Positions 1 to 5,600 of a stretch of 7,212 nt of DNA are shown here, one piece after another. Positions within the stretch are counted from its first letter, which is position 1; every line of letters begins with the position of its first letter. The notes below the pieces were generated by a model that did not search any database, was not told the origin of the DNA, and saw only the letters and a program-made list of their open reading frames with translations. A program made the position numbers and the translations under genes. Source of the stretch: Holosporales bacterium (lineage in GTDB: Bacteria > Pseudomonadota > Alphaproteobacteria > RUG11792); NCBI GenBank assembly GCA_031262205.1, contig JAISID010000041.1, forward strand, positions 1 to 7,212, read 5' to 3'.

Positions 1-1068
1 GACAAGAGAGCCGGCTCCCGATCCTCTACCGGGGCCTACTGGAATATCGTTATCTTTCGTCCACTTAACAAAATCTGAAACTACGAGGAAATATCCGCTA
101 AAACCAGTCGCTTTAATTAACTCAAGCTCATGCTCCAATCTATCGGAATACTCCTTGCTTACTTGGTTTTGCAATCGTTGCGACAATCCTTCTCTGGCCT
201 TCATATCAAGGATTTCCTCCTCGCTGAGATTCGTGGAAGCGTCTATAAAGTTGGGAAGCATAGGAGGTTTCTTTTCTGGGAAAAAAGAACACCTCTTAGC
301 GATAAGCGAAGTATTTAAAACCGCTTCTTTGATATCGGAAAACAACTCGAACATCTCATCGGTAGATTTTAGATAGTGTTCCGCCGAAACTCGTCTTCTA
401 TCCTTCACGGTTATATAAGTCGAATCGGCTATGCAAAGCAATGCGTCGTGAGCCATATGCATCGATTCATCAAGGAAAAACACCTCGTTTGTAGCTACTA
501 ATGGGATGTTGTTTTGAATTGCAAAATTAACAAAAAATTGTTCCGTACGTTTCTCCGAAGGTTCGTCCGTTCGCGATATTTCAACGTATAAATTATCTCT
601 AAATATCTCCTTTAAGGATTTTAAAAATTCCGTAGCTTTATCTCGATTGTCGGATAAAAATAAATTCCCCGCGACTCCCCTAGCTCCGCCGCTTAAAGCT
701 ATTATCCCGTTTTTATGTTTCGCCAAATCCTCCATAGCGATAAAAGCCGCTTCCTTATTCTTAAGATAAAAACAAGTCATCAACTTCATCAAATTCTTAT
801 AGCCCGCTTCGTTTTGAGCTAGTAAGACTATTGGAGACGCTACGTTTTCAAATTGAACGTCTATGGCCGTCCCAGGAATCGGCTGGATGCCGTGAGAGAC
901 GCACTTCGACGTAATTTCAAGGATCCCAAACATATTGTTGGTATCCGTTACCGCTACCGCCGGCATATTTAAATTATCGCAAGAGCGAATAAGATCATCG
1001 ATTTTCACAGCTCCTTCGCAAAGAGAATAAGCGCTGTGAACGCGAAGATGAATAAACGGCTCTGACAC
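1..1068 (-). CDS. dnaE: DNA polymerase III alpha subunit, N-terminal part (cut by left edge)
   Basis: This is the catalytic subunit of the replicative polymerase. Only the first 356 residues are present, and the frame stays open to base 1. The protein begins MSEPFIHLRVHSAYSL, the start of the PHP domain (about residues 5-270), and ends in VGPGRGSGAGSLV, the conserved glycine-rich motif at the start of the polymerase palm. The catalytic aspartates lie beyond the edge. The first PHP metal position reads HLRVHS rather than HLHVHS, as in E. coli-type DnaE, so the PHP domain is probably not a proofreading nuclease and a separate DnaQ would be expected (family knowledge). I chose the GTG start at 1068 because an in-frame TAG lies six codons upstream with no ATG between. 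No clear Shine-Dalgarno sequence is visible. The gene is divergent from RNase D. Identification is very secure. Confidence 0.96.
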   Translation of the reverse strand, partial: MSEPFIHLRVHSAYSLCEGAVKIDDLIRSCDNLNMPAVAVTDTNNMFGILEITSKCVSHGIQPIPGTAIDVQFENVASPIVLLAQNEAGYKNLMKLMTCFYLKNKEAAFIAMEDLAKHKNGIIALSGGARGVAGNLFLSDNRDKATEFLKSLKEIFRDNLYVEISRTDEPSEKRTEQFFVNFAIQNNIPLVATNEVFFLDESMHMAHDALLCIADSTYITVKDRRRVSAEHYLKSTDEMFELFSDIKEAVLNTSLIAKRCSFFPEKKPPMLPNFIDASTNLSEEEILDMKAREGLSQRLQNQVSKEYSDRLEHELELIKATGFSGYFLVVSDFVKWTKDNDIPVGPGRGSGAGSLV

Positions 1069-1294
1069 TTTTAATGAAAAAGGCTAAATCAAGATGATTA
1101 ATGCTTAATCTTATCACAGATTTAAACTTGCTTGAATGCGATAAATAAAGGCAAACTCTGTTTTCGTAGTTTTTATCCCAAACGATTTTTTCAATGCGAT
1201 CTTCAAAACGCCTCTTTGCATCTACGCGCTAAAATATTGGAAATTCAAAACTACATACGGTCTTATAGCCAATGTAAACACGCAACGGGTTTAC
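1069..1294. other. Divergent spacer between dnaE and rnd
   Basis: This AT-rich spacer must hold the dnaE promoter, read leftwards. The best candidate I see on the minus strand is weak: TTCAAG, 17 bases, TAAGAT, about 40-70 bases upstream of the GTG. A 76-codon plus-strand frame (1132-1362, TTG start) crosses the spacer, but its translation resembles no family I know and it lacks a ribosome binding site, so I do not call it a gene. Confidence 0.4.
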
Positions 1295-1326
1295 ACAAAA
1301 CTTTACAAAACCATACAAAACTTTAC
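1295..1326 (+). repeat. Three 10-bp tandem units upstream of rnd
   Basis: Three units start at 1295, 1305 and 1315: ACAAAACTTT, ACAAAACCAT and ACAAAACTTT. The 12-mer ACAAAACTTTAC occurs exactly at 1295-1306 and 1315-1326. The 10-bp period is close to one helical turn. The array ends 44 bases before the rnd start and overlaps the likely promoter (TTTACA at 1302-1307, TACAAT at 1327-1332, a long 19-base spacer). It could be a phased A-tract or an operator, or a chance product of AT-rich sequence. Confidence 0.45.
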
Positions 1327-1370
1327 TACAATGAGGACGGTAAGAGTAATTTGAAAGACTAAGTTTTTGA

Positions 1371-1991
1371 GTGGAAATTAAGTTATATAAAAACGATTTG
1401 CCCGAGGGATTTTTAGAGAGTTTACGGGGTTCCGTCGCTATAGATACGGAAACAATGGGACTATCTCCATATAGAGATAGATTATGTTTGGTCCAATTCT
1501 CTTTAGGCAATGAAGAATGCCATTTAGTTCAATACGACGATTTTTCAAAAGCCCTAAATATAAAACGTTTGTTGGCCGACGAAAGTATATTAAAAATCTT
1601 CCACTACGCGAGATTTGACGTAATGATGTTATTCAAATATCTCGAAGTCATGACCAAAAATATTTACTGCACAAAAATAGCCTCGAAACTAGTTAGAACC
1701 TACGCCTCAAGCCACAGCCTTTTAGAATTGTGCCGCGATTTATTACGCTGCGAAATTTCCAAAGAGCAAACTTGCAGCGACTGGGGAAACGCAGAATTAA
1801 CGAACGAACAAAAACAATACGCCGCGACCGACGTCTTATATCTTCACAAACTAAAAGAAAAATTAGACGTTATGTTAAAACGCGAAGGACGGGAAGAAAT
1901 CGCCCAAGCGTGTTTTGATTTTCTGCAAACTCGCGTCAAGCTGGATTTAACGGCGGGCGAAAACTATGATATTTTTTCACACGGATGCTGA
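1371..1991 (+). CDS. rnd: Ribonuclease D-type 3'-5' exonuclease (single domain)
   Basis: This is a DEDDy-family 3'-5' exoribonuclease of 206 residues, expected to trim 3' ends of tRNA precursors and other structured RNA in the cytoplasm. All three Exo motifs are visible: Exo I VAIDTETMGL (D25, E27), Exo II FHYARFDVMML (D83) and Exo III QYAATDVLYL (Y150, D154), so the catalytic set D-E-D-Y-D is complete. The protein stops soon after the nuclease fold and lacks the C-terminal HRDC domains of E. coli RNase D (about 375 residues). That short form is normal in Alphaproteobacteria. The GTG start is fixed by a TGA codon directly before it and by the match of MEIKLYKNDLPEGF to the family N-terminus. 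There is no obvious Shine-Dalgarno sequence. The gene appears to be a single-gene unit. Confidence 0.93.
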   Translation: MEIKLYKNDLPEGFLESLRGSVAIDTETMGLSPYRDRLCLVQFSLGNEECHLVQYDDFSKALNIKRLLADESILKIFHYARFDVMMLFKYLEVMTKNIYCTKIASKLVRTYASSHSLLELCRDLLRCEISKEQTCSDWGNAELTNEQKQYAATDVLYLHKLKEKLDVMLKREGREEIAQACFDFLQTRVKLDLTAGENYDIFSHGC

Positions 1992-2354
1992 AGTTATATG
2001 TTGAAATTGGAAATCATACCCTGATGTGTTGCAAACAAGATTTGTACGTGATAAATAAGACCAAAAAGAGAAGTTGTCGCTAAGTTGTCAACGGGAATTG
2101 ATTACAAATAAAATGTACGGGATGTTAAAGTATGATTTTCTTTAAATTTTCATGCATTTCAATTTCGCTTGATTTTATCGGTAAAATTTCTTCCATCTAT
2201 CAACTTCACAGCTCTGAAAACCGCTTCCAAAAGGCGCGACGGAATTATTTCTTAACAACATCCTAGTTTTGTAACCAATCAGTTTTATTCGTTATTATAT
2301 ATAACCAGTTATCAAGGTGTTGAAGAGACGGTTCACAAAGCTAATTTATTACGG
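1992..2354. other. Long gene-free AT-rich stretch between rnd and the rpsB promoter
   Basis: I see no credible coding frame, tRNA or strong terminator in these roughly 360 bases. Minor structure: AAGTTGTC repeated 11 bases apart (2071-2078 and 2082-2089), and CAGTTATCAAG at 2306-2316, which recurs exactly at 5430-5440 upstream of the tRNA promoter. The region could contain a decayed gene or a small RNA, but nothing in the sequence establishes either. Confidence 0.5.
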
Positions 2355-2383
2355 TTGATACCTTTGGCAAACAAAGCTATAAT
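2355..2383 (+). promoter_or_regulatory. Sigma70-type promoter of rpsB
   Basis: The -35 box TTGATA (2355-2360) and -10 box TATAAT (2378-2383) are separated by exactly 17 bases. The -10 is a perfect consensus and the -35 matches 5 of 6. Transcription should start near 2390, leaving a leader of about 110 bases before the S2 start codon. This is the best promoter in the window. Confidence 0.8.
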
Positions 2384-2389
2384 AACTTC

Positions 2390-2503
2390 TATCGTTGTGT
2401 ACAAAACACTTAATTAATCGACGAGGGATTTTTCCGATGCCGCGTGTTTATCGCGTTTTCATATAATCTCCCGTTAAGGTTTAATCGGAAGGGAATTACA
2501 AAT
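2390..2503 (+). promoter_or_regulatory. rpsB 5' leader (possible S2 autoregulatory region)
   Basis: The predicted leader is about 110 bases, longer than a plain ribosome binding region needs. The Shine-Dalgarno-like GGAAGGGA (2487-2494) lies about 10 bases before the ATG, and a TCCC at 2469-2472 could pair with its GGGA, which would give a structure able to hide the site. S2 represses its own operon through the leader in other bacteria. Whether this leader does so is inference. Confidence 0.35.
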
Positions 2504-3295
2504 ATGTCTACAAATTTTTCAATGCGACAACTATTGGAAGCTAGCGTTCATTACGGCCATATCACGAGAAAATGGAATCCTAAAATGGCGCCGTATATAT
2601 TCGGCAAAAGAAATGGAATCCACATTATAGATTTGGAGCAAACAGTGCCGATGTTAGAAACCGCTCTAAACGTTATCAGGGACGTAATATCCAATCACGG
2701 CAGAGTATTGTTTGTCGGCACAAAAGCGCAAGCGTCTGAAAGGATTAAAGAGTCCGCTCAAAAATGCGGGCAATATTACGTTAACCACAGGTGGCTTGGC
2801 GGAATGTTAACGAACTGGAAAACGGTCAGCCAATCTATCACGAGATTAAAAGCTCTTGAAGAACAGATAGAAAAACCCGTTGGCTTAACCAAAAAAGAAA
2901 TTCTACGACTACAAAGAGAAAGAGAAAAACTTGAATTAACGCTTGGCGGAATCCGCGAGATGGGGGGGATTCCCGATCTGTTGGTCGTAATAGACGTCGT
3001 GCGAGAAGCTATAGCCGTTAAAGAAGCCTCTAAACTAGGGATTCCTATTGTCGCAGTGGTGGATTCTAATTCAGACCCCGACGATATAACGTATCCAATT
3101 CCGGGAAATGACGACGCTATAAAAGCAATCGAATTATATTGCGACTTATTCACAAACGCAGTTCTTGAAGGTCTGCAAAAAGGAATGGAAAAATCGGGAA
3201 TCGATATAGGAGCTGTCGAGGAAGTTATTGAGAAAGAACCGATAACTGAAGAACCGCAGGCGGAAGAAGTCAAACCTCAAGAAGCCAAGGCTTAA
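2504..3295 (+). CDS. rpsB: 30S ribosomal protein S2
   Basis: Ribosomal protein S2, 263 residues, part of the small-subunit head and back, needed for S1 docking and mRNA binding. The start MSTNFSMRQLLEASVHYGH and the following TRKWNPKMAPYIF (about residues 21-33) are the classic S2 signature. RWLGGMLTNWKT and GGIREMGGIPDLLVVIDV carry further conserved blocks, and SNSDPDDITYPIPGND marks the C-terminal core. The last 25 or so residues are an acidic Glu/Pro tail seen in many alphaproteobacterial S2 proteins. The frame extends upstream to a GTG at 2444, but the ATG at 2504 matches the family N-terminus and has GGAAGGGA about 10 bases before it. The usual partner tsf (elongation factor Ts) does not follow: a 100-base gap and a terminator-like hairpin come next. 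Confidence 0.97.
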   Translation: MSTNFSMRQLLEASVHYGHITRKWNPKMAPYIFGKRNGIHIIDLEQTVPMLETALNVIRDVISNHGRVLFVGTKAQASERIKESAQKCGQYYVNHRWLGGMLTNWKTVSQSITRLKALEEQIEKPVGLTKKEILRLQREREKLELTLGGIREMGGIPDLLVVIDVVREAIAVKEASKLGIPIVAVVDSNSDPDDITYPIPGNDDAIKAIELYCDLFTNAVLEGLQKGMEKSGIDIGAVEEVIEKEPITEEPQAEEVKPQEAKA

Positions 3296-3322
3296 ATATT
3301 ATGGAGTTATTTCATGATATGT

Positions 3323-3357
3323 AGTAAATAAATTAATATACTTTTGAATTATTTACT
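3323..3357 (+). repeat. AT-rich inverted repeat after rpsB
   Basis: AGTAAATAA (3323-3331) and TTATTTACT (3349-3357) are perfect 9-bp arms around a 17-base loop, 27 bases after the rpsB stop. An AT-only stem with a large loop would be weak in RNA. It may be a transcript-end stabiliser or may have no function. Confidence 0.4.
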
Positions 3358-3397
3358 GTTATCTGCAGGCAATTTCTGAAAATTTGTTTGTTAAAAA

Positions 3398-3441
3398 ATA
3401 TCCTAAAAACCTCCTCTAATTTGGGGGGATTTTTAGGATAT
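3398..3441. terminator. Strong hairpin, probable bidirectional rho-independent terminator
   Basis: ATATCCTAAAAA (3398-3409) pairs perfectly with TTTTTAGGATAT (3430-3441). Inside, CCTCC faces a run of six G. On the plus strand, the inner GC stem is followed by ATTTTT, giving a compact terminator for rpsB. On the minus strand, the full stem is followed by a TTTTTT run. There is no minus-strand gene nearby, so rpsB termination is the likely role. Confidence 0.75.
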
Positions 3442-3480
3442 TGCCTTAAAAAACAACATAAAATTGACGCGCGAATATAC

Positions 3481-3509
3481 TTGTGAGAAGACGCAGGCAG
3501 GCATATAAT
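3481..3509 (+). promoter_or_regulatory. Promoter of the NrdD-like mini-gene
   Basis: TTGTGA (3481-3486), 17 bases, then a perfect TATAAT (3504-3509). The expected start is near 3516, immediately before the parS-like inverted repeat. The better-looking TTGACG at 3464-3469 is 34 bases from this -10 and cannot pair with it. Confidence 0.65.
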
Positions 3510-3517
3510 TAAAATGC

Positions 3518-3541
3518 AAAATGTTTCACGCGAGACATTTT
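3518..3541 (+). promoter_or_regulatory. parS-like inverted repeat in the mini-gene leader
   Basis: Ten-bp arms AAAATGTTTC (3518-3527) and GAGACATTTT (3532-3541) flank ACGC. The core TGTTTCACGCGAGACA (3522-3537) differs from the perfect parS at 7050-7065 at only two positions. It begins within a few bases of the predicted transcription start, so it could act as a degenerate ParB site, as an operator for another palindrome-binding protein, or as a 5' RNA hairpin (one G-U pair tolerated in RNA). Function is inference. Confidence 0.55.
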
Positions 3542-3583
3542 AAGATTATGCAAAACGAAATGATAGCGAGAGGAGAATGAATC

Positions 3584-3769
3584 ATGGAAAATAAAAAAAT
3601 AGAGTTGACCGACGACGAGAGAACAGTTTGCGAATGTTGGAGCAGAGTGATGGGCTTTTATAGACCCGTAGAGAATTACAATGCTGGAAAGAAGAGCGAA
3701 TTCGAGGAAAGAAAGTGCTTCAAAGAGCCGACAGCCGACGCGAACAAAAAAAGTTCGCCGAAAAATTGA
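3584..3769 (+). CDS. Stand-alone glycyl-radical C-terminal fragment of anaerobic ribonucleotide reductase (NrdD-like)
   Basis: A 61-residue soluble protein. Residues 12-46 (ERTVCECWSRVMGFYRPV followed by ENYNAGKKSEFEERKCF) resemble the extreme C-terminus of class III anaerobic ribonucleoside-triphosphate reductases, where the RVxGY motif holds the glycine that becomes the stable radical; here that would be G24. Only C16, C18 and C45 are present, so the usual CxxC...CxxC zinc ribbon is missing. The rest of NrdD (about 600-700 residues) is absent from both sides, so this is a separate gene and not a truncated neighbour. The ATG is well supported by AGGAG (3571-3575) eight bases upstream and by its own promoter. 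It may supply the radical domain of a split NrdD, or act as a spare part as GrcA does for pyruvate formate-lyase. Similar small proteins annotated as anaerobic RNR exist in Alphaproteobacteria (recalled, not searched). Confidence 0.65.
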   Translation: MENKKIELTDDERTVCECWSRVMGFYRPVENYNAGKKSEFEERKCFKEPTADANKKSSPKN

Positions 3770-3830
3770 TATTAAATCTTAGTTTTGCGTTTTTCCTGAA
3801 TATTATGTATTAAGCGCTAAGGATTTATAA

Positions 3831-3841
3831 TGCGCTATAAT
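3831..3841 (+). promoter_or_regulatory. Candidate -10 element upstream of mlaD
   Basis: The 10-mer TGCGCTATAA (3831-3840), continued by T, contains TATAAT at 3836-3841, 29 bases before the mlaD ATG. The same 10-mer recurs at 4432-4441 upstream of the glycosyltransferase gene. Another TATAAT lies at 3826-3831. No convincing -35 box stands at the right distance for either. Confidence 0.3.
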
Positions 3842-3870
3842 AATATTATGATGCGTTGTATTTGTGTAAT

Positions 3871-4245
3871 ATGAAAGAAAATATATTAGAAGCGGTTATC
3901 GGCGGTATAGTTTTAGTCGTCGTTTTATTTCTCATGTGCGTCGCTTACTTTGCAAGCGGGGCTAAGGTTAAAGACGGATATGTTCTTATCGCGAGATTTG
4001 ACGATGTGGGGGGAATTTCGGTTGGTTCCGACGTTAAATTAAATGGAATGAAAGTTGGAACCATAAAGAATCTATATATAGATACGAACTACCAGGTTAA
4101 AGCAGAGTTATTGCTTAAAAATGAAATTAGGATTCCAAACGATAGCGCTGCGTCCATTGTTACCGATGGGATAATGGGGAATAAATTCGTCGGTATCTCA
4201 GTAGGGTTCTCGACGGAAAAATTTAAGCCTGGCGATGAAATATAG
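3871..4245 (+). CDS. mlaD: MlaD-like MCE-domain lipid-transport protein, truncated by in-frame TAG
   Basis: This is the periplasmic, membrane-anchored substrate-binding subunit of the Mla phospholipid ABC transporter, which keeps the outer membrane lipid-asymmetric. The N-terminus MKENILEAVIGGIVLVVV gives one transmembrane anchor (about residues 8-28). An MCE/MlaD domain follows (about 36-115), with FDDVGGISVGSDVKLNGMKV, the VGTI strand, IPNDSAASIVTDGIMGNKFVGISVG and a final KFKPGDEI. I chose the ATG at 3871 over a TTG five codons earlier. There is no clear Shine-Dalgarno sequence. The frame ends at TAG (4243-4245) after 124 residues, just where the C-terminal helix normally begins, and the same frame continues for 28 family-like codons. 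The partners mlaE, mlaF and mlaC are not in the window. Confidence 0.85.
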   Translation: MKENILEAVIGGIVLVVVLFLMCVAYFASGAKVKDGYVLIARFDDVGGISVGSDVKLNGMKVGTIKNLYIDTNYQVKAELLLKNEIRIPNDSAASIVTDGIMGNKFVGISVGFSTEKFKPGDEI

Positions 4246-4332
4246 TTGACGAGATCGTCTGTCAATTTGGAAATGTTGATAGATAAGTTTTTGGTGAACG
4301 ATAGCAAATCTTCTAATACTTCCAAGTCTTAG
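4246..4332 (+). pseudogene. Detached C-terminal tail of mlaD after the amber codon
   Basis: Reading on in the mlaD frame after the TAG gives LTRSSVNLEMLIDKFLVND and a Ser/Lys-rich end, stopping at TAG 4330-4332. In MlaD proteins, the GDxI segment is followed by T-x-S-A/S-V-x-L-E-D/x-L-I-x-x-F-L, so this tail fits the family position by position. With it, the protein would be 153 residues, a normal short MlaD. In E. coli MlaD, the equivalent helix lines the pore of the hexamer. The simplest reading is a recent point nonsense mutation. A sequencing error or stop readthrough are alternatives. Confidence 0.7.
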
Positions 4333-4366
4333 GCGAACTGCAGATTAAAACCGATGCGGAAAATAA

Positions 4367-4380
4367 CGCGAGACATTTTA
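4367..4380 (+). repeat. Second copy of the 14-mer CGCGAGACATTTTA
   Basis: This exact 14-mer also occurs at 3529-3542, where it forms the right half of the parS-like repeat. Here the left arm is missing, so it is a half-site. It lies in the 143-base gap between the mlaD tail and the glycosyltransferase gene. Confidence 0.5.
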
Positions 4381-4431
4381 CAATTCTTCAAATGCGGCTT
4401 TTAGATTTTTTGATATTCGCCGCAAGTCGGT

Positions 4432-4442
4432 TGCGCTATAAG
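4432..4442 (+). promoter_or_regulatory. Candidate -10 element upstream of the glycosyltransferase gene
   Basis: TGCGCTATAA (4432-4441) repeats the 10-mer found before mlaD and includes TATAAG at 4437-4442, 33 bases before the ATG. The nearest -35-like hexamer, TTGATA (4410-4415), is 21 bases away, longer than usual for sigma70. Confidence 0.3.
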
Positions 4443-4475
4443 TAGAATCTAATAGAGTCTCTAAATAAAAAAAGC

Positions 4476-5201
4476 ATGAATAATATTATATGTATGAAAT
4501 GGGGAACAAAGTTCGATTCCGGTTATGTAAATCGTCTATTTAAAATGGTTAAGGCAAACATGACTGTTCCGTACAGATTCGTTTGCTTTACAGACGATGG
4601 AAACGGAATTGACCCAAACGTGGAAATATTTTCTATTCCTCCGATGCTTCTTGATAATAACGCTCCTGAAAGAGGATGGAGAAAACTGACGATATTTAAA
4701 AGGAAATTATTTAATCTCCAAGGCCAGGCGTTGTTTTTAGACCTTGACATAGCGATTAGAGCTAATATTGACGACTTTTTTAATGTAGAAGGCGATTTTT
4801 TAATTATAAAGGATTGGGATTTTCCAAACGATATTATAGGGAACTCTTCTGTTTTCCGTTTTTCTATTGGTTCTCACTCATACGTTCTTGAGAATTTTAT
4901 TAAAAATAGCGATGCTGTAAAGAGCAATTTCAGAAACGAACAAGCGTATTTGTCTCACATTATAAAAGAAAGGGGAAATTTAAAATACTGGGATAAAAAT
5001 TGGTGCGTTAGCTTTAAAAGACATTGTCTTAATAAATGGCCAATTTGTTATTTTAAAGAACCAATGGAACCGTTAAATGCTAAAATCGTCGTATTTCATG
5101 GCAGACCTAATCCTCAAGAAGCGTGTAAGGGCTACGTTGGAAAATACGGATTTAGATATGTAAAACCGACAACATGGCTTAAGAAATATGTTGGCTCTTA
5201 A
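4476..5201 (+). CDS. Putative GT-A-type glycosyltransferase
   Basis: A 241-residue soluble protein that I read as a nucleotide-sugar glycosyltransferase of GT-A fold, from a family of short alphaproteobacterial proteins. The N-terminus has CMKWGTKFDSGYVNRLF, then PYRFVCFTDD (33-41), a GWRKL segment (67-71), and FLDLDIAI with the metal-binding DxD motif at D89-D91. Downstream are IIKDWDF, GNSSVFRF, RNEQAY (153-158), WCVSFKRHC and FHGRPNPQEA, with a conserved histidine at 208. This N-terminal beta strands, DxD, late His order suits a GT8-like enzyme. No membrane segment or signal peptide is seen. Donor and acceptor are unknown; cell-surface polysaccharide is the usual guess. It stands alone with weak ribosome-binding sequence and looks somewhat more AT-rich than its neighbours, so transfer is possible but not shown. 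Confidence 0.75.
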   Translation: MNNIICMKWGTKFDSGYVNRLFKMVKANMTVPYRFVCFTDDGNGIDPNVEIFSIPPMLLDNNAPERGWRKLTIFKRKLFNLQGQALFLDLDIAIRANIDDFFNVEGDFLIIKDWDFPNDIIGNSSVFRFSIGSHSYVLENFIKNSDAVKSNFRNEQAYLSHIIKERGNLKYWDKNWCVSFKRHCLNKWPICYFKEPMEPLNAKIVVFHGRPNPQEACKGYVGKYGFRYVKPTTWLKKYVGS

Positions 5202-5456
5202 ATTATTACCCCTAATTTTTGACTGTCCCCTCGCAACCGCAACGGCGGCGATTCATTAATTTTTAAAATTCATTAAATTGAGATAAGTGCGTTACCGTCG
5301 TGGAATCTGAAGCTATTTAAGGCAATCCTTTTATGAAATTGCGCTTTAAAGTTATGGCCGTGCATCGGGGGACGATTCTGTAATCAATTATTCGCTGCGC
5401 GTATTTTATACGGAGAATCCTGTATTCAACAGTTATCAAGAAATTTGTTATAAAGG
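5202..5456. other. Gene-free spacer between the glycosyltransferase gene and the tRNA promoter
   Basis: No coding frame or RNA gene is recognisable. The spacer starts with two CCCC blocks (5209-5212 and 5227-5230) around TAATTTTTGACTGT, then an imperfect GC hairpin (CGC/CCG with CGG/GCG, 5232-5250). A repeat follows, ATTCATTAA at 5251-5259 and 5269-5277. The hairpin is not followed by a clean T run, so it is at best a weak terminator. Confidence 0.4.
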
Positions 5457-5485
5457 TTGAGACATTTTCGTAGTCATAGTAGAAT
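5457..5485 (+). promoter_or_regulatory. Promoter of tRNA-Met and probably efp
   Basis: TTGAGA (5457-5462), 17 bases, TAGAAT (5480-5485). Transcription would start near 5492, about 12 bases before the mature tRNA 5' end. The -35 box overlaps another copy of GAGACATTTT (5459-5468). Confidence 0.65.
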
Positions 5486-5503
5486 GAAATGATTGATAGA
5501 TTT

Positions 5504-5579
5504 GGCGGAGTAGCTCAGCGGTTAGAGCAGCGGAATCATAATCCGTGTGTCGGGGGTTCAAATCCCTCCTCCGCTACCA
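5504..5579 (+). tRNA. tRNA-Met(CAU), elongator type, CCA encoded
   Basis: A full cloverleaf fits. Acceptor stem: GGCGGAG with CTCCGCT (G1-U72 wobble). D stem: GCTC with GAGC. Anticodon stem: GCGGA with TCCGT around loop ATCATAA, anticodon CAT at 5537-5539. Variable loop: GTGTC. T stem: GGGGG with CCCTC around TTCAAAT. Discriminator: A at 5576, followed by genomic CCA. It is not the initiator, because the anticodon stem lacks the three consecutive G-C pairs next to the loop. tRNA-Ile2 with lysidine also has a CAU gene sequence, but the overall sequence is closer to alphaproteobacterial elongator Met as I remember it. Confidence 0.93.
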
Positions 5580-5600
5580 CCCAATTTAATTGAGTTCAAG

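Noticed and set aside
130..376. Two plus-strand frames inside the dnaE region
   Set aside because: They lie antisense to the clearly conserved DnaE frame and show no protein family features.
1110..1120. DnaA-box-like TTATCACAG near dnaE, as a hint of an origin
   Set aside because: It does not match TTATNCACA and stands alone; no cluster of boxes or AT-rich unwinding element accompanies it.
1132..1362. 76-codon plus-strand frame between dnaE and rnd
   Set aside because: TTG start, no ribosome binding site, no family resemblance, and it runs through the rnd promoter repeats.
2444..2503. 20-residue N-terminal extension of S2
   Set aside because: S2 homologues start at the MSTNFSMRQLLEASVHYGH segment, which has its own Shine-Dalgarno sequence; the upstream part is leader.
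2776..3273. 165-codon minus-strand frame in rpsB
   Set aside because: It is a Ser/Ile-rich mirror of the S2 coding frame with no independent support.
4243..4245. TAG as a reassigned (sense) codon
   Set aside because: efp and suhB both end in TAG exactly at the expected C-terminus, so TAG is a normal stop here; a local mutation is simpler.
5504..5579. tRNA-Ile2 (CAU with lysidine) as an alternative identity
   Set aside because: The gene sequence cannot exclude it fully, but the stem and loop sequences look like elongator Met of Alphaproteobacteria; kept as a minor alternative.
5547..5600. Upstream GTG start for efp
   Set aside because: It lies inside the tRNA-Met gene, and the extra 18 residues are a translation of tRNA and spacer.
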